Assembly (NCBI RefSeq): GCF_012273895.1
Contig: NC_052114.1
Span: 1,302,001-1,366,000 of the forward strand
Direction of reading: 5' to 3'
Origin: Zerene cesonia
Lineage: Eukaryota; Arthropoda; Insecta; Lepidoptera; Pieridae
DNA: 64,000 nucleotides
This document shows, one piece after another, positions 23,038 to 34,944 of the stretch; within the stretch, counting starts at the first letter, position 1, and every line of letters begins with the position of its first letter. The notes under the pieces were generated by a model, which worked only from the letters and a program-made list of their open reading frames with translations, was not told where the DNA came from and did no database searches. Position numbers and translations under genes: made by a program.

Positions 23038-23223
23038 TCTTATATATATAAAATTCTCGTGTCACAGTTTTCGTTGCCATACTCCTCCGAAACGGCTTGA
23101 CCGATTCCTCTGAAATTTAGTAAGCATATTGGGTAGGTCTGAGAATCGGCCAACATCTATTTTTTATCCCGATATTCCTACGGGATACGGACTTACGCGG
23201 GTGAAACCGCGGGGCGCAGCTAG
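23038..23223 (+). mobile_element. Hel-AB chimeric Helitron, sense copy
   Basis: A|TCTTATATATATAAAATTC, GTGTCACAGTTTTCGTTGCC, then the switch at CCAACATCTATTTTTTATCC into Hel-A. The 3' terminus has the hairpin CGCGG-GTGAAA-CCGCG (23196-23211) nine bases before CTAG|T, the standard Helitron end. By eye nearly identical to 20280-20463. Confidence 0.92.
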
Positions 23224-23387
23224 TTTAGATATAACGTTTACTACAAATTTCAGAATACTAATATGTGGTGAGTCTATATTTTTATAAGCGGTGATTATTT
23301 TGAAAATTGCTTCAAATTTACAGAATATTTTAAGAAATGTGTTTTGAAAAGTTTAGTGACAGACAAAGGTACAACACGAATATTGAC

Positions 23388-23613
23388 CGAAGGCCCATAT
23401 CCGTTTCCTTACCCTTCGCAGTCCTTTCCTTTCCTTTCGTCGATCCTTTCTTGATCCCTCTTTAATTTGAAGTCGACAATGCATTTATAGTGTAAGTTTT
23501 GTAGGCATTTGTTGTTTCAGATCTGGAATGGACCTTACGCCTCTCATTATGTTCATGGGCGCTGGTAACGTTTACCATCAGGCGACCTACCAGCTTCCAT
23601 GACATAAAAAAAA
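23388..23613 (+). mobile_element. H retroposon 3' part
   Basis: CCCATATCCGTTTCCTTACCC, ATTTGAAGTCGACAATGCAT, GACCTTACGCCTCTC, GTTTACCATCAGGCGACCTACC and a GACATAAAAAAAA tail. 5' truncated. Confidence 0.78.
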
Positions 23614-24084
23614 GATGGGCTTTACCGAATTTTAATATGTAGTGATTAGTTCTATAGCACATTGTTATTAAAAGGAGGTAGATAAAAACAATGTCATTAC
23701 ACACTGGCACAAGCCTGGCACAGATATTACACGTCATTTTGAGAAACTCCCTCTCGGAGTCTGGAATAAATCATTGTAATATTACATCTCGGTTCCGTCA
23801 CGGATCAAAGAAAATATTTCTTATGCGTGTTTCAATATATTGGATTTGATATTTGCTTACGTGTTCTAATTTTATGCTTCACCAAAACCCTAACCTTATT
23901 GAGGTCTTATCTTGACCATATTGGATATAATCTAGCCTTAACCTGAGTATGAAAATCGGGTTTTATAATATGATCAGGGAAATCAAAATGAAATTCGTTG
24001 TTTGATACTATTCGTTCATATAGTCATGGATATTTTTTTATTGTAGGATATTTAATTTATATTATTACGTCCAGTCCGTACCGA

Positions 24085-24275
24085 AGCGAGCTCGTCTGTG
24101 GAAGCTAACATATGAGACGGTACCTCTTTCTCATAGAAGACCGGCTTCGGATGAAATAGTTGTATGAGAACGCTATTGTGTTTTGTACGGTGGGTGGGGC
24201 CATAGGTTGTACTATTCTGTGCCGGAGGCCCATATCCTTTCTCTAATAAATATTTTTTTTTCTTCCATTTATCAA
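24085..24275 (+). mobile_element. H retroposon 5' part (diverged)
   Basis: AGCTCGTCTGTGG, AGAAGACCGGCTTCGG, GCTATTGTGTTTTGTACGGTG and GCCGGAGGCCCATATCC follow the H 5' order; the 3' half is lost. Confidence 0.6.
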
Positions 24276-24358
24276 TTCCTTTTGATTTGATGATCTCTTG
24301 AAGTCTCTAATCGGCTATTTGTATATATTATGAGACGGGCAGCTAAACATATTTATAA

Positions 24359-24460
24359 CTAGCTGTATCCAGCGGCGTCACTCGCGTGATACCCGATTAA
24401 AAAGTAACCTTGCAAATCCAGACTATTATCCGTCTATGTACAAACTTTTATACAGATACG
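24359..24460 (-). mobile_element. Helitron-like 3' fragment
   Basis: A|CTAGCTGTATCCAGCGGCG and GATTAAAAAGTAACCTTGCA look like a Helitron 3' portion. It decays before a 5' end can be found. Confidence 0.4.
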
Positions 24461-25360
24461 ATAAGCTGTTTTTGGGTCGAGTAAAAAATACTCACAAGCT
24501 ATCGCGTTTGCTATATAAGCAGGATGTATGACAATAATTATATGGTGTATATTAAGAATTCTTTAAAGAGAATCTCCGTCAAAGAACCCGCCAAAACAAG
24601 AAGACCTGACACATGTTTGTGTCACATGGACGAGCGTATAAACGCTTATTATCATCCTTAATTAAATTTCGCGTTTCTTCACATCAAAGGGGCTGACATA
24701 TTTCAATACTTGTGAGCACGTTATTTTGGGAAAGATTGTTTAACGGTATAAATATTTATATTGTTTTTGGGGAGAAATTTTGTCGCTGTAAGGCGATTAT
24801 TTCGGGACTTCATGTTTGATATATTTTTCATACAGTAGTTTAAGAACGCGTTATTTGGTGTAGTTTGAAACTTATTAATGGATATCAACAGGTTTAGCAA
24901 AAACAATATCTGATAAAACTATGTATTCAAATCACAATTACAAAGGCGTTAGCTTATAATTATTTCCAATTATATTTACAACTTAATATAATACAGTTTG
25001 TATGATTCTGTAGTCTCGATCTGTGACATTCATAAGATGTTCAACTAGAGCGATTATCCACAAATTATTAGTGTAGTATTCATTTTATAAAAATCTTTCT
25101 TCCCTTTAACAAACATTATTTCAAATCGTTGTATATTTATAAGTCGCTAGTTTTTATATAAAACACCAGATTGTATTGAAAAAGAACGTACATCGTTTTA
25201 TCCTTTTTCATTAATAATTAAATAATGTCCGTGGAGCGTTGGATTTTCAGAGACAATTTTTCTATTTCATGGAACGGTGTTGTAATGAATAACAAAATAA
25301 GAGCAGCAAGCAGCTAAACTAATTATGTGTTGTTACGTTTTCTTTAAGTATTATATATTA
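24461..25360. other. No feature recognised
   Basis: AT-rich, no exon or repeat recognised. Confidence 0.45.
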
Positions 25361-25560
25361 CTAGCTGCGCCCCGCGGTTCCACCCGCGTAAGTCCGTATC
25401 CCGTAGGAATATCGGGTTAAAAAGTTAACTATGTGTTATTCCAGTTGTCCAGCTGTCTACATACCTAATTTCATTGCAATCGGTTCAGTAGTATTTGCGT
25501 GAATGAGCAACAAACATTCACACATTCTTACAAACTTTCGCATTTATAATATTAGTAGGA
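25361..25560 (-). mobile_element. Hel-A non-autonomous Helitron
   Basis: A|CTAGCTGCGCCCCGCGG ... ATTAGTAGGA|T, 200 bp. Internal order as in 16265-16463. Clean A/T insertion site. Confidence 0.92.
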
Positions 25561-26385
25561 TTCTCGCAAGAAACACATTTGCATTCGGCATTAAATAATG
25601 GGAAAAAAATGGAACCAAATCTGAATCCTGTTAACATATATGACATCAAATGTAAGGAGAAAGCTAATACGTTGGTAAATCAATCTGCCGGTTTTTTTAT
25701 GTGCTACTATAATACTCTCAATATGTATCGTTTCTTACATTACTTGGTCAATATACTATTACGTTTTTTTTTTTATTTCATTAGTCACAAAATACCACCT
25801 ACCATATATTACCAAAATATTATGGCCCCAAGTCTGTTAATTTAAATGCTTCAATTGTGTCTCAATTAGTTCATGACATAATGGTTTGATAGTTTTGGTA
25901 ATATGCTAAATATTTATGATCAACTGTGCTCCGTTAAAACAATCAAATTCAATCCAATAGCAACCAAATTACCATAGAAAGCTATATATCATGGGATATT
26001 TTAATTGGCAAGACGAGACATCATTGCAATTCATGTATTATGATTAGGGTTTATTAGTTACAGAATGCGATTTTTTGTAGTGATAATTGGATTGTAGTGG
26101 ACTGTCCATTGAATCGTAATAGTGAGATATTTAACTTAAATAGCCTTTTGATTAAAATGAGCGTATGTATATTGATTCAAAAAATGTATAAAGACTGGAG
26201 TCTTTCAATCAGATATAATAAAGTACAATAAAACAATAAAGCGTCTTCCTACAAACCAATAATCTTTCTGAATAGCTTCCAACGCAATCTTGAGCAATTT
26301 ATTCGGCTTGATTGTAGCAACCTGATTATTGCCAGTCTTACAATCAGGAAATACTATTGTTGCCATTGGTTTAATGGAAACGAAA
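25561..26385. other. No feature recognised
   Basis: AT-rich. A + frame at 25579-25845 (88 codons) has no domain. Confidence 0.45.
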
Positions 26386-26571
26386 TCCTACTAATATTAT
26401 AAATGTTTAAGTTTGTAAGAATGTATGGATGTTTGTTACTCTTTCACACAATAACCTCTCTGAGGTTCTATATGAAATTTGGTACAGAGATAGCTGATTA
26501 TAGTCTGGAATAACACATAGGCTATTTTTTACCCAGAAACCACGCGTGTAATGCCGCGGGTCACAGCCAGT
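26386..26571 (+). mobile_element. Hel-A-related Helitron, diverged
   Basis: A|TCCTACTAATATTATAAATG, TTTGTTACTCTTTCACAC, GAAATTTGGTACAGAGATAG, GGAATAACACATAGGC, and 3' GTAATGCCGCGGGTCACAGCC. The terminal CTAG is disturbed (CCAGTCTAG). Confidence 0.75.
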
Positions 26572-27247
26572 CTAGCGTATTTTGTTAAAACATTTATAAA
26601 TTTCAAAGAATGTTATAGAATCGGAAACATAAGATTTCTTCGGAAATAAAAGATTTCTTTCAGATAAAACGACGCTTCTGCTATTTGCGTTCCGTCTTTT
26701 TCCGAAACTCTTTTACGTTCAACAGACTCCACCACTTATCTTATTACATCGTTAAGCGAATAAACATGATTCTAAGAGAGGAGATAAAAAGAAAAGCCCG
26801 GCTATCAAGATGGCATTACAATTTGGCGCTTCAAAAACACTATCCCTGAATTAACTGGGAGCAAAATCACTCGAATATTGGCGGCGCTCCAAACTAGCCC
26901 TCCGAAAGTCATCTGAAATTCAAAGTGTATATAGAATTTTGTTGCGCGAATATATGCGTTATGTAATTGTGATAAGGCGAATGGATGTGTGAAGAATTGG
27001 GTGGTGTTTCCACACGCTCCTCGGAAATATGGATTGACTTCAAATGGGCACATGCTGCGAGATGGAGGATTCAAAATTGTAAATATAAACTAGATGTTGT
27101 AAAATTATTTCCCAGGGTGGTAGATTCTACTTTACGCATCAATTATTTCCAGAATGTTCCAAGGTCTTTTAGTAACAACTGTATATGTATAGGGATATCT
27201 GTAGTCTAGCTAACCACCTGGAGAATTGTCTAAGTTTTATAACATAG
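26572..27247. other. No feature recognised
   Basis: Two small opposing ORFs overlap at 26805-27209, without recognisable domains. Nothing else seen. Confidence 0.45.
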
Positions 27248-27452
27248 CTAGCTTTTCGCGAACGGATTTTTCCGCATAACTTACAGACGGCCACGTATTT
27301 ATCGGAATGTCTGGATAGCATTTAGAAATTCCGAAATAACAACTACGCTCTTTCCTTTCACGGGTCTTAAACTAGCTTTGTACAGAGAGACAGAGACACA
27401 AGTTACAGACATAAAGATAGAATTACTTTCGCATTTATAATATTGAATAGGG
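27248..27452 (-). mobile_element. Hel-I-like Helitron (decayed)
   Basis: CTAGCTTTTCGCGAACGG start, CACGGGTCTTAAACTAGCTTT in the middle, an ACAGAGAGACAGAGACAC stretch, and TTTCGCATTTATAATATTGA at the 5' end. Confidence 0.55.
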
Positions 27453-27805
27453 ATGTATAAAATATTCAGGATAGCACATCAATTTATGTTGTGTTGTAAT
27501 TATAAATTTGATAAATAAATATGAATATTATAAAATTTAAAAATAATTATACACATGTCTACACGTGTAAGTGTGCGACGGTGCAGGGACGGGTGTCTTG
27601 TATATTTATAAACTGACCTGACTGTATTCAACCTAAAACTAAATTCTAGTAATTACAAAATGACCGTCCTAAATCAAAAACTTGTCCCTAGCAATAAAAA
27701 TGTTATGCTATATTGATTTTTTATATTAACATTTGTATTTATTTTGTTAATTGCGTATGCATTTTGTTAATTAAAATTGTTATTCGTTTAAATGATTATT
27801 AAGTA

Positions 27806-28013
27806 CTCGACGCTCGTCCCGGCTCCGCCCGTATATCAAGATTCTTCTTTATCCCAAGGGAGCATTTTATCAACATAAAAGTAAGCAATCACCCAAGTTA
27901 GCTTATACTCTGTCTGTATATCAAATTTCAACAAAATCCGTTCAATAGGTTCAGAGTGATTGACGGACAAACATCCAAACAAAGAAACTTTCACGGTTAT
28001 AACATTTATGTGA
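27806..28013 (-). mobile_element. Hel-E non-autonomous Helitron
   Basis: 3' CGTCCCGGCTCCGCCCG, ATATCAAGATTCTTCTTTATC, CAAGGGAGCATTTTATC, CAAAATCCGTTCAATAGG, 5' AACATTTATGTGA|T. Related copies at 48327-48537 and 58911-58980. The terminal CTAG reads CTCG. Confidence 0.72.
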
Positions 28014-31000
28014 TGTTTGCAACAGAAGAATAATTATTGTATACAAAATAAACGACCTAAACCTGTACTAGTTTTCACTCTTTAATTTTTCGTAAAATAT
28101 TTAATTTTAGTAGAATTAGACATAAGTAAAAATACACTTACATTTTAGCTCAATTGCTTAACATTTAATGAAAATTAAAGGAACATTTACATTTATTCGT
28201 AAATTTTATTTACATTTGATATTACATCATACAAATTGAAGCAATTTGATTCTTATGTTATTAGTGAAACACTTTATACCGCCCGTACTCCGTTGCCATG
28301 GTAACTTCTGGAAAAGGTAAATAGAATAAAGTAAATAAAACATGAAATATTCAAGCAATTATTGTAGCGAAATAAACAAGTAATGAATATATAACTACAT
28401 GTATCCGCGACTGTATGAATGCAGCAAATGCTGTGGGTATACCTTGTTTTATTAAAATAAATTTATTTTGCATATAAACTAAATTAAAAATTAACAAAGG
28501 CGTTGCCCGGTTTGCTTTTCCCTCTTAAAAACTGGATTAATAACAATTCAGCACAAACAAATATACATAACCCCTTATCAATTGAACTAAAACGTATAAA
28601 ACAATATTACAAGAAAGTTTTATACCTATGAGAGCTATTCATTGGCCCCAGGGGCAAACGCTGAGAAAGTTGCGAGGCTCAATTATTAAATAACATAGCT
28701 AACAGAAATACTTGCTTTTATTTTACTTTACAAAAATATTTGTACCTATTCGCTAGTAGCGTTTCATCAGATTAATCTAAGAATTGTTGACCCGGCTAGC
28801 TATATTCCGGTAGCTAACCCTTTTCACGCCCGTTTATATTGTTTAAGTTAATAGATCTCAATCCAAAATCTACAAGTGCAGATTGATAGTTCGATGTACA
28901 TTGCTGACTTATTTAAATGTGTAAGAAATAAAGAACGATAAAAAGTTCCCATGTATACGAGAAAGTTATGTTAAATCAATAGATTACGAATCAGAGTTCA
29001 ATAACGAAACCACAGATAATATAATAATATTATTATGTTATAAGTGGTTTTTGGTTTCACTCACCTAGTTATACTAGATATAAAATATATTATATAGATA
29101 TACATTACCTGTTCTCAAACCTATATGGAATGATTTTCGTAACAATCATTCAGTACAATTGTATGTATAGTTCAATTTCTGATAATTAAAATGGTAAAGT
29201 ATATCTGTTGTCTGTTTTTCTCTTTTTAATGCCTAAAACTCTGAAATGATTTGGATGAAATCTGATAAAAATAGTTAGACGCGATAGTATTTTTATGACC
29301 GAAAAAAGCTAGGAGATATAGCCTGCGTATTTATAGAAATTCCTATCGGAATGATATCCTCAATCTCCATCTGTGCATCTAAATATTAAGATGTGTCTTT
29401 GCCCCAAGCGTAATAAACCTCTCATAACTATGAGAAATTATGGAAAGTATCATTAAATAATGCTACTTCAAATTATCCGGCCCTTGACATGTTGGATTAC
29501 GGTAACAAAGAACATTTCAAGCGAGCATGAATAAAATTTCACTCGGAAATAATTTAAATTCTTTTATCTCGTAATTTCAAGGCTCACAAATCATATTTTA
29601 GACGTAAGCAGGAAGTTACTAGGATATTAAGCGAATAGAACTCGGACACAATTCTCTCTAATAAAATTATTTGCAGAGTTCTGTTAAGTCTATATTAAAC
29701 ATTAAAAGAATACGAAAATAACTCTTTTTGATGAGATCTCATTTCATCCAACTTCAAAAATGGAGGAGTTCATCAATTTCACCTTACCAGTATGTTTATT
29801 GGTACGGGTGAACCGATGTTTATAAAACTTTTTCAATTGAATACTGGTGTCTACCTTGTGGTGTCATTCAATTTTGATCTACTTCTGACAATTTGAAGGC
29901 AGTTTAGCTATTTTCAACGTAATTATAAATTATACATGCTTATTATACATTTACAATAACATTCGTTGATTGTTAGAACGGTCTTTTGAATTTGTCAAGA
30001 TCACACAATAGGACACGTGTTAGGAAGATTAAATTTGAAAGACAAAACGTTCTAGAAGCTTTGAAACAAAATAACACGGTAAGTGAAGGAGAATATAAAA
30101 AAAATATTCCGATATACTTATTCTGTGAAGTTCCGTTTGGAGTAAAAAATTTAATTTATCTTTGTTCATGTCCAATTTCGACACTTGACATTGAAATGAG
30201 ACAAAAGTATTCACTTTCTCGTTTTTTCTGACTACATTATATTTAGATTTGGCCTGTGAGACGAATATTTTTTTATGATCTTATATGGTGGGACTGGTAG
30301 AAAAAATATTAATGATGAATCAATTTTCATTACAAAATTCGTATATTATCTATATTAATAACATTTTTTTTAAATAACACAGGTGTATAGCGCTTTCTTG
30401 TCATTTTGTGCTAGTTTGGCTCGTATTAAATAATCAAATACTTTTTAACGGATTTTAAACGCGATATTTAATATTTACCGAAATACATCGCGTTAAAATC
30501 GTTAAAACGTATCTATTTATATTTATATTCAGATACATAACTTTGTCTTTATAATAAACAAACTTTTACACGCTATAACAAATTTACAAAATATGTTATT
30601 CTAATGCCATTAGGAAACAAATGCTTGAAAGAAAACATAAATTACTATGCCCCATGCCACCAGTTCCAATTACTTATTCGAGAAGCTTCGAGAAACTGAC
30701 GAAATCACGAAAGATTAACAGCCGCTCAAGCAACAAATCAAGTCGACCCCTAACACCACACTAATACAAATACTTAGCTTCTGAGAGGTTAATATTGCCA
30801 ATTTGGTTGGGGCGCTTTAAATTTTATTTTAAGAATAATGTATGGGTATATATTATACGTTTTAATAAAAAGGATTGTGTGGTTCTATGAAACCAACACG
30901 TGAAATTTTTACGATATCAAGTGAAACTTTTTTTCACATTATAGATATTTAACTGATGGACAGCTGATGGAACTATAGACGCCGCCATATTGGCCTCGGC

Positions 31001-31187
31001 TTCTCTGCCGTCACCGCCGACTGACCGACTACGACCGTCACGCGACATGCGATACACAGACAAAAAAAATTGAGACGCTGTAAAATTTCATTTTAAAATT
31101 TGTTGCTAGATGCGCCATCGCAAATAAGACCGTGGGCTAAAGCAAGTATACAATTTGACATGTATTATATTAATCTTATGCTTAGAA
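28014..31187. other. No gene; two minor items
   Basis: A K-element piece at 30437-30510 (CTTTTTAACGGATTTTAAAC and its complement nearby). A GC-richer stretch about 30960-31060 (GACGCCGCCATATTGGCC, CGTCACCGCCGACTGACC) matches nothing I know. Small ORFs at 29986-30231 have no domain. Confidence 0.45.
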
Positions 31188-31255
31188 ATTAAAGATTTTT
31201 AAACGGATTTTATAGGCAATTTATTCATTATATTATTAACCCAACGTTTGGAACA
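31188..31255 (+). mobile_element. K-element half
   Basis: TTAGAAATTAAAGATTTTTAA, ACGGATTTTATAGGC and TTATTCATTATATTATTAACC: the left arm and start of the core of K. The right half is missing. Confidence 0.5.
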
Positions 31256-31364
31256 AAAAGAGAGATATGCATTATAAAAAAGAGACATGCAGAAATTGCG
31301 GATTCTCACTACTGGAAGAAACTTGTCTAATGAACGTTATATTTCTCGAGAAAAATATGATAGT

Positions 31365-31570
31365 ATAAGCTTTTCGCCTGCGGCTTCCAACGCGTAATCA
31401 AAGAGAAAGATACACACTTTCTTTTTACCCCGCACAGTTCCCGTTTCTGTGGGATTTCCGGGATACATACTTATGCCCTTTCTTATGTCTCAAACTGTTT
31501 TGTGCTAAATTTCGTCTCAATCGGTTGTGTGGTTTACAGAGTTAGTTTCACATTTAATATATTAGTGAGA
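31365..31570 (-). mobile_element. Hel-I Helitron-like element
   Basis: AAGCTTTTCGCCTGCGGCTTC, CCCGTTTCTGTGGGATTTCC, GGGATACATACTTATGCCC, CGTCTCAATCGG, TCACATTTAATATATTAGTGA. The terminal CTAG is altered to TAAG. Confidence 0.62.
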
Positions 31571-32439
31571 AAGTTGTTATTATTAGTGATTATATTAGTA
31601 ACAACTCACACTGAAACCCAAACGTGTATTCATTTATTAAGACTTCTTCTAGAAACAGTTTGGAGTCGTAGTTACAACTTTTTACCATTTACCATTACGA
31701 CCCTGCTTATATTCTCTTATAAATTATCGCCTTGCATTTTCTTCAGTTTGGTGTAGACGATTTGATGTGCGTACCTACATTTCTGATATTAATTTTTATA
31801 AATCATTATGAAAGGCTAGTTTTTAAATGCAGTACAAACAAAATACTAAATATAAGTAGTAATATGATTTAATCCTGCTAAATTTACCCATAAAACGTCG
31901 TATTTATTTCATAGTGTTAACAAATAACCGACTCAGCATTAGAATTTAATTAGAAAATGCTTCAAAGACATTTTCTGTTGGTTAATGAACTTAACCGTTA
32001 TCGAGATAATATCTCCGTCCCAATTATATGAAACAATGCCGGCAAAGAAACTTTAACAGGGTCCGTTTAATTGGAAAACTTTTTGTTAGAATTAAAAATG
32101 TTCAAATTAAATTCAAATGGAGTCACCTTGATTTTGAAGATTGTTTTCACTAGACTTTTCACAAAGAAAATCTTGGTGAAAAGCCCTAAGATAGAATGAC
32201 ATAAGACAAAGACAATGCATGAGGTATGTAGAAGAATTATTTATTGATTATTTCATTTATTTATTTCAGACATAGAAGATAAATCAATATAGGAAGAACA
32301 TAGGTTAAAGAAAAACATGTACAAATGTGGGTCTTATCGTAACGTAGCGAAAATGTACCATTGTTTGTAAAATTTTGAACAGTTTACAACTGTGACATAA
32401 AAAACTATATCGTAATCACAAGCAGTAATACAATTAAAG
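31571..32439. other. No feature recognised
   Basis: AT-rich, no exon or repeat recognised. Confidence 0.45.
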
Positions 32440-32540
32440 CTGTAATAAGCGAATAGACGCGACGATGCCGCTAATCGGTTTTAAGGAAACCGGCTTACTG
32501 GCGCCTGCTCTGCGCCGATAATTCGATGTAAATACTATAG
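32440..32540 (-). repeat. Unnamed dispersed repeat, copy 1
   Basis: GCCGCTAATCGGTTTTAA, then CTGGCGCCTGCT, then a diverged link to GATGTAAATAC. The same three blocks in the same order occur antisense at 59805-59893. No family name known to me. Confidence 0.6.
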
Positions 32541-33190
32541 TTTAACAAAGGATAGCTTTTTTATATTTATTTCAAAGAGATTTGTTAGTTTCCAGTGTGT
32601 GAGTTTGTCCATTGATAGTGTGGAACTACAGTATCGATTACGATGTGTGAAGGATTTTAAAATAAAAAAACTGCATTATCGCCGAGTGATGGGACATTAT
32701 TTATTACGTCTAAACTGGGTAAGTAGCTTATAGATAACAATTATAATTTAAAATTAGAGCTATTAATAGAAAATTTTATAAGTTCAATTTTTCAAAATTA
32801 TTGTAGGTACATAAAAGTATACCAAACAAACTTAACATTGATATAATATTTCGAACATACACAATATTTTAACATACGCAGCGATTGTTTCAACTAAAAA
32901 TCAAGAAAAATGATCACTAAGTGCATAAATATTTACTTTCTAACTCCACCTCCAGTGCACTTGGCGAAACTCTCAACGAATTAGTCCCCCATCTTAGCAC
33001 GAATATTGTCACAGCTAGTAACTACGCTTGAATTATTAATTTGACGGTGTAAGGCTTAATTATGCAAACTTCAAGCATTAAAATAAACGCATGCAGCAAA
33101 TTTCCAAACGTCAACAAAACTTCCTACGGATGCCGTTGTGAAATAGCGGTTCGTAGGTTTTTGAACGTTTTGTTCGTGGCTTATTGTTAA
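32541..33190. other. No feature recognised
   Basis: AT-rich, nothing recognised. Confidence 0.45.
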
Positions 33191-33346
33191 CTAGCTTTTC
33201 GCCCGAGGCTTTGCCTGCATAGTCAAAGGAAAACATAGAAAATGTATAGATATATAATCTCGTGGGATTAATCCCAAACTATCTCTGTAGCAATTTCATA
33301 TTTTACCCAGGCACAGCTGCTTTCGCATTAATATTAATATCAGGGA
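33191..33346 (-). mobile_element. Hel-I, shortened
   Basis: A|CTAGCTTTTCGCCCGAGGC, GTCAAAGGAAAACATAG, CCCAAACTATCTCTGTAGCAA, then AATATTAATATCAGGGA|T. Confidence 0.62.
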
Positions 33347-33365
33347 TTCACATTTTAAGTAGATA

Positions 33366-33527
33366 CTAGCTGACCCGGCATACGCTGTTCTACCTTACTT
33401 TAATCATTTTGGGGTACGAAAAATAGATGTTAGGCTATTCTTAGACCTTCCCGATATGCATACAAAATTTCATGAGAATCGGTCCAGGAGAATGGTAACT
33501 AACAATATTGAGATAAGGAAAAGGGAT
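33366..33527 (-). mobile_element. Hel-B Helitron, diverged
   Basis: A|CTAGCTGACCCGGCATACG, CTGTTCTACCTTACTTTAAT, AAATAGATGTTAGGC, GAATCGGTCCAGGAG. The 5' end is degraded. Confidence 0.68.
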
Positions 33528-33944
33528 ATTATAAATACATACGAATTACAACAGAGTTAAGGAGTTAATTAAATAGGAAGAACCTATACTGCTATGTTAC
33601 CTTGTATCCTACCACGAAGGAGAAGAAGTTGAAGGTCAGGTTAATGGGGAAATTATCTTATAAATATTATTTACATGAATATGAGAGGGCAAGAGAATGG
33701 CTTTTTGTACTCGTCATCACTTGTAAAGGCAGCTGATTCGGTCGTGATATAATATATCAATTTATATAACAACATTCTGAATTAAGAAATAGTTTTTAAA
33801 ATCAATTGTAACCAATTATCAGAAAATAGTTGAATTGTCGATAGATTTTTGATTAATCCAACTCAAATATACTATACTTAGTCTGGCCATAAATACTGTT
33901 ACACTTAATTATAAAAAAATATTACATTTGAATTTCGAATCTGT

Positions 33945-34944
33945 NNNNNNNNNNNNNNNNNNNNNNNNNNNNNNNNNNNNNNNNNNNNNNNNNNNNNNNN
34001 NNNNNNNNNNNNNNNNNNNNNNNNNNNNNNNNNNNNNNNNNNNNNNNNNNNNNNNNNNNNNNNNNNNNNNNNNNNNNNNNNNNNNNNNNNNNNNNNNNNN
34101 NNNNNNNNNNNNNNNNNNNNNNNNNNNNNNNNNNNNNNNNNNNNNNNNNNNNNNNNNNNNNNNNNNNNNNNNNNNNNNNNNNNNNNNNNNNNNNNNNNNN
34201 NNNNNNNNNNNNNNNNNNNNNNNNNNNNNNNNNNNNNNNNNNNNNNNNNNNNNNNNNNNNNNNNNNNNNNNNNNNNNNNNNNNNNNNNNNNNNNNNNNNN
34301 NNNNNNNNNNNNNNNNNNNNNNNNNNNNNNNNNNNNNNNNNNNNNNNNNNNNNNNNNNNNNNNNNNNNNNNNNNNNNNNNNNNNNNNNNNNNNNNNNNNN
34401 NNNNNNNNNNNNNNNNNNNNNNNNNNNNNNNNNNNNNNNNNNNNNNNNNNNNNNNNNNNNNNNNNNNNNNNNNNNNNNNNNNNNNNNNNNNNNNNNNNNN
34501 NNNNNNNNNNNNNNNNNNNNNNNNNNNNNNNNNNNNNNNNNNNNNNNNNNNNNNNNNNNNNNNNNNNNNNNNNNNNNNNNNNNNNNNNNNNNNNNNNNNN
34601 NNNNNNNNNNNNNNNNNNNNNNNNNNNNNNNNNNNNNNNNNNNNNNNNNNNNNNNNNNNNNNNNNNNNNNNNNNNNNNNNNNNNNNNNNNNNNNNNNNNN
34701 NNNNNNNNNNNNNNNNNNNNNNNNNNNNNNNNNNNNNNNNNNNNNNNNNNNNNNNNNNNNNNNNNNNNNNNNNNNNNNNNNNNNNNNNNNNNNNNNNNNN
34801 NNNNNNNNNNNNNNNNNNNNNNNNNNNNNNNNNNNNNNNNNNNNNNNNNNNNNNNNNNNNNNNNNNNNNNNNNNNNNNNNNNNNNNNNNNNNNNNNNNNN
34901 NNNNNNNNNNNNNNNNNNNNNNNNNNNNNNNNNNNNNNNNNNNN
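33945..34944. other. Assembly gap (1000 N)
   Basis: Exactly 1000 undetermined bases, so probably a fixed-size scaffold gap whose real length is unknown. Apparent ORFs spanning it on both strands are artefacts. Confidence 0.99.
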
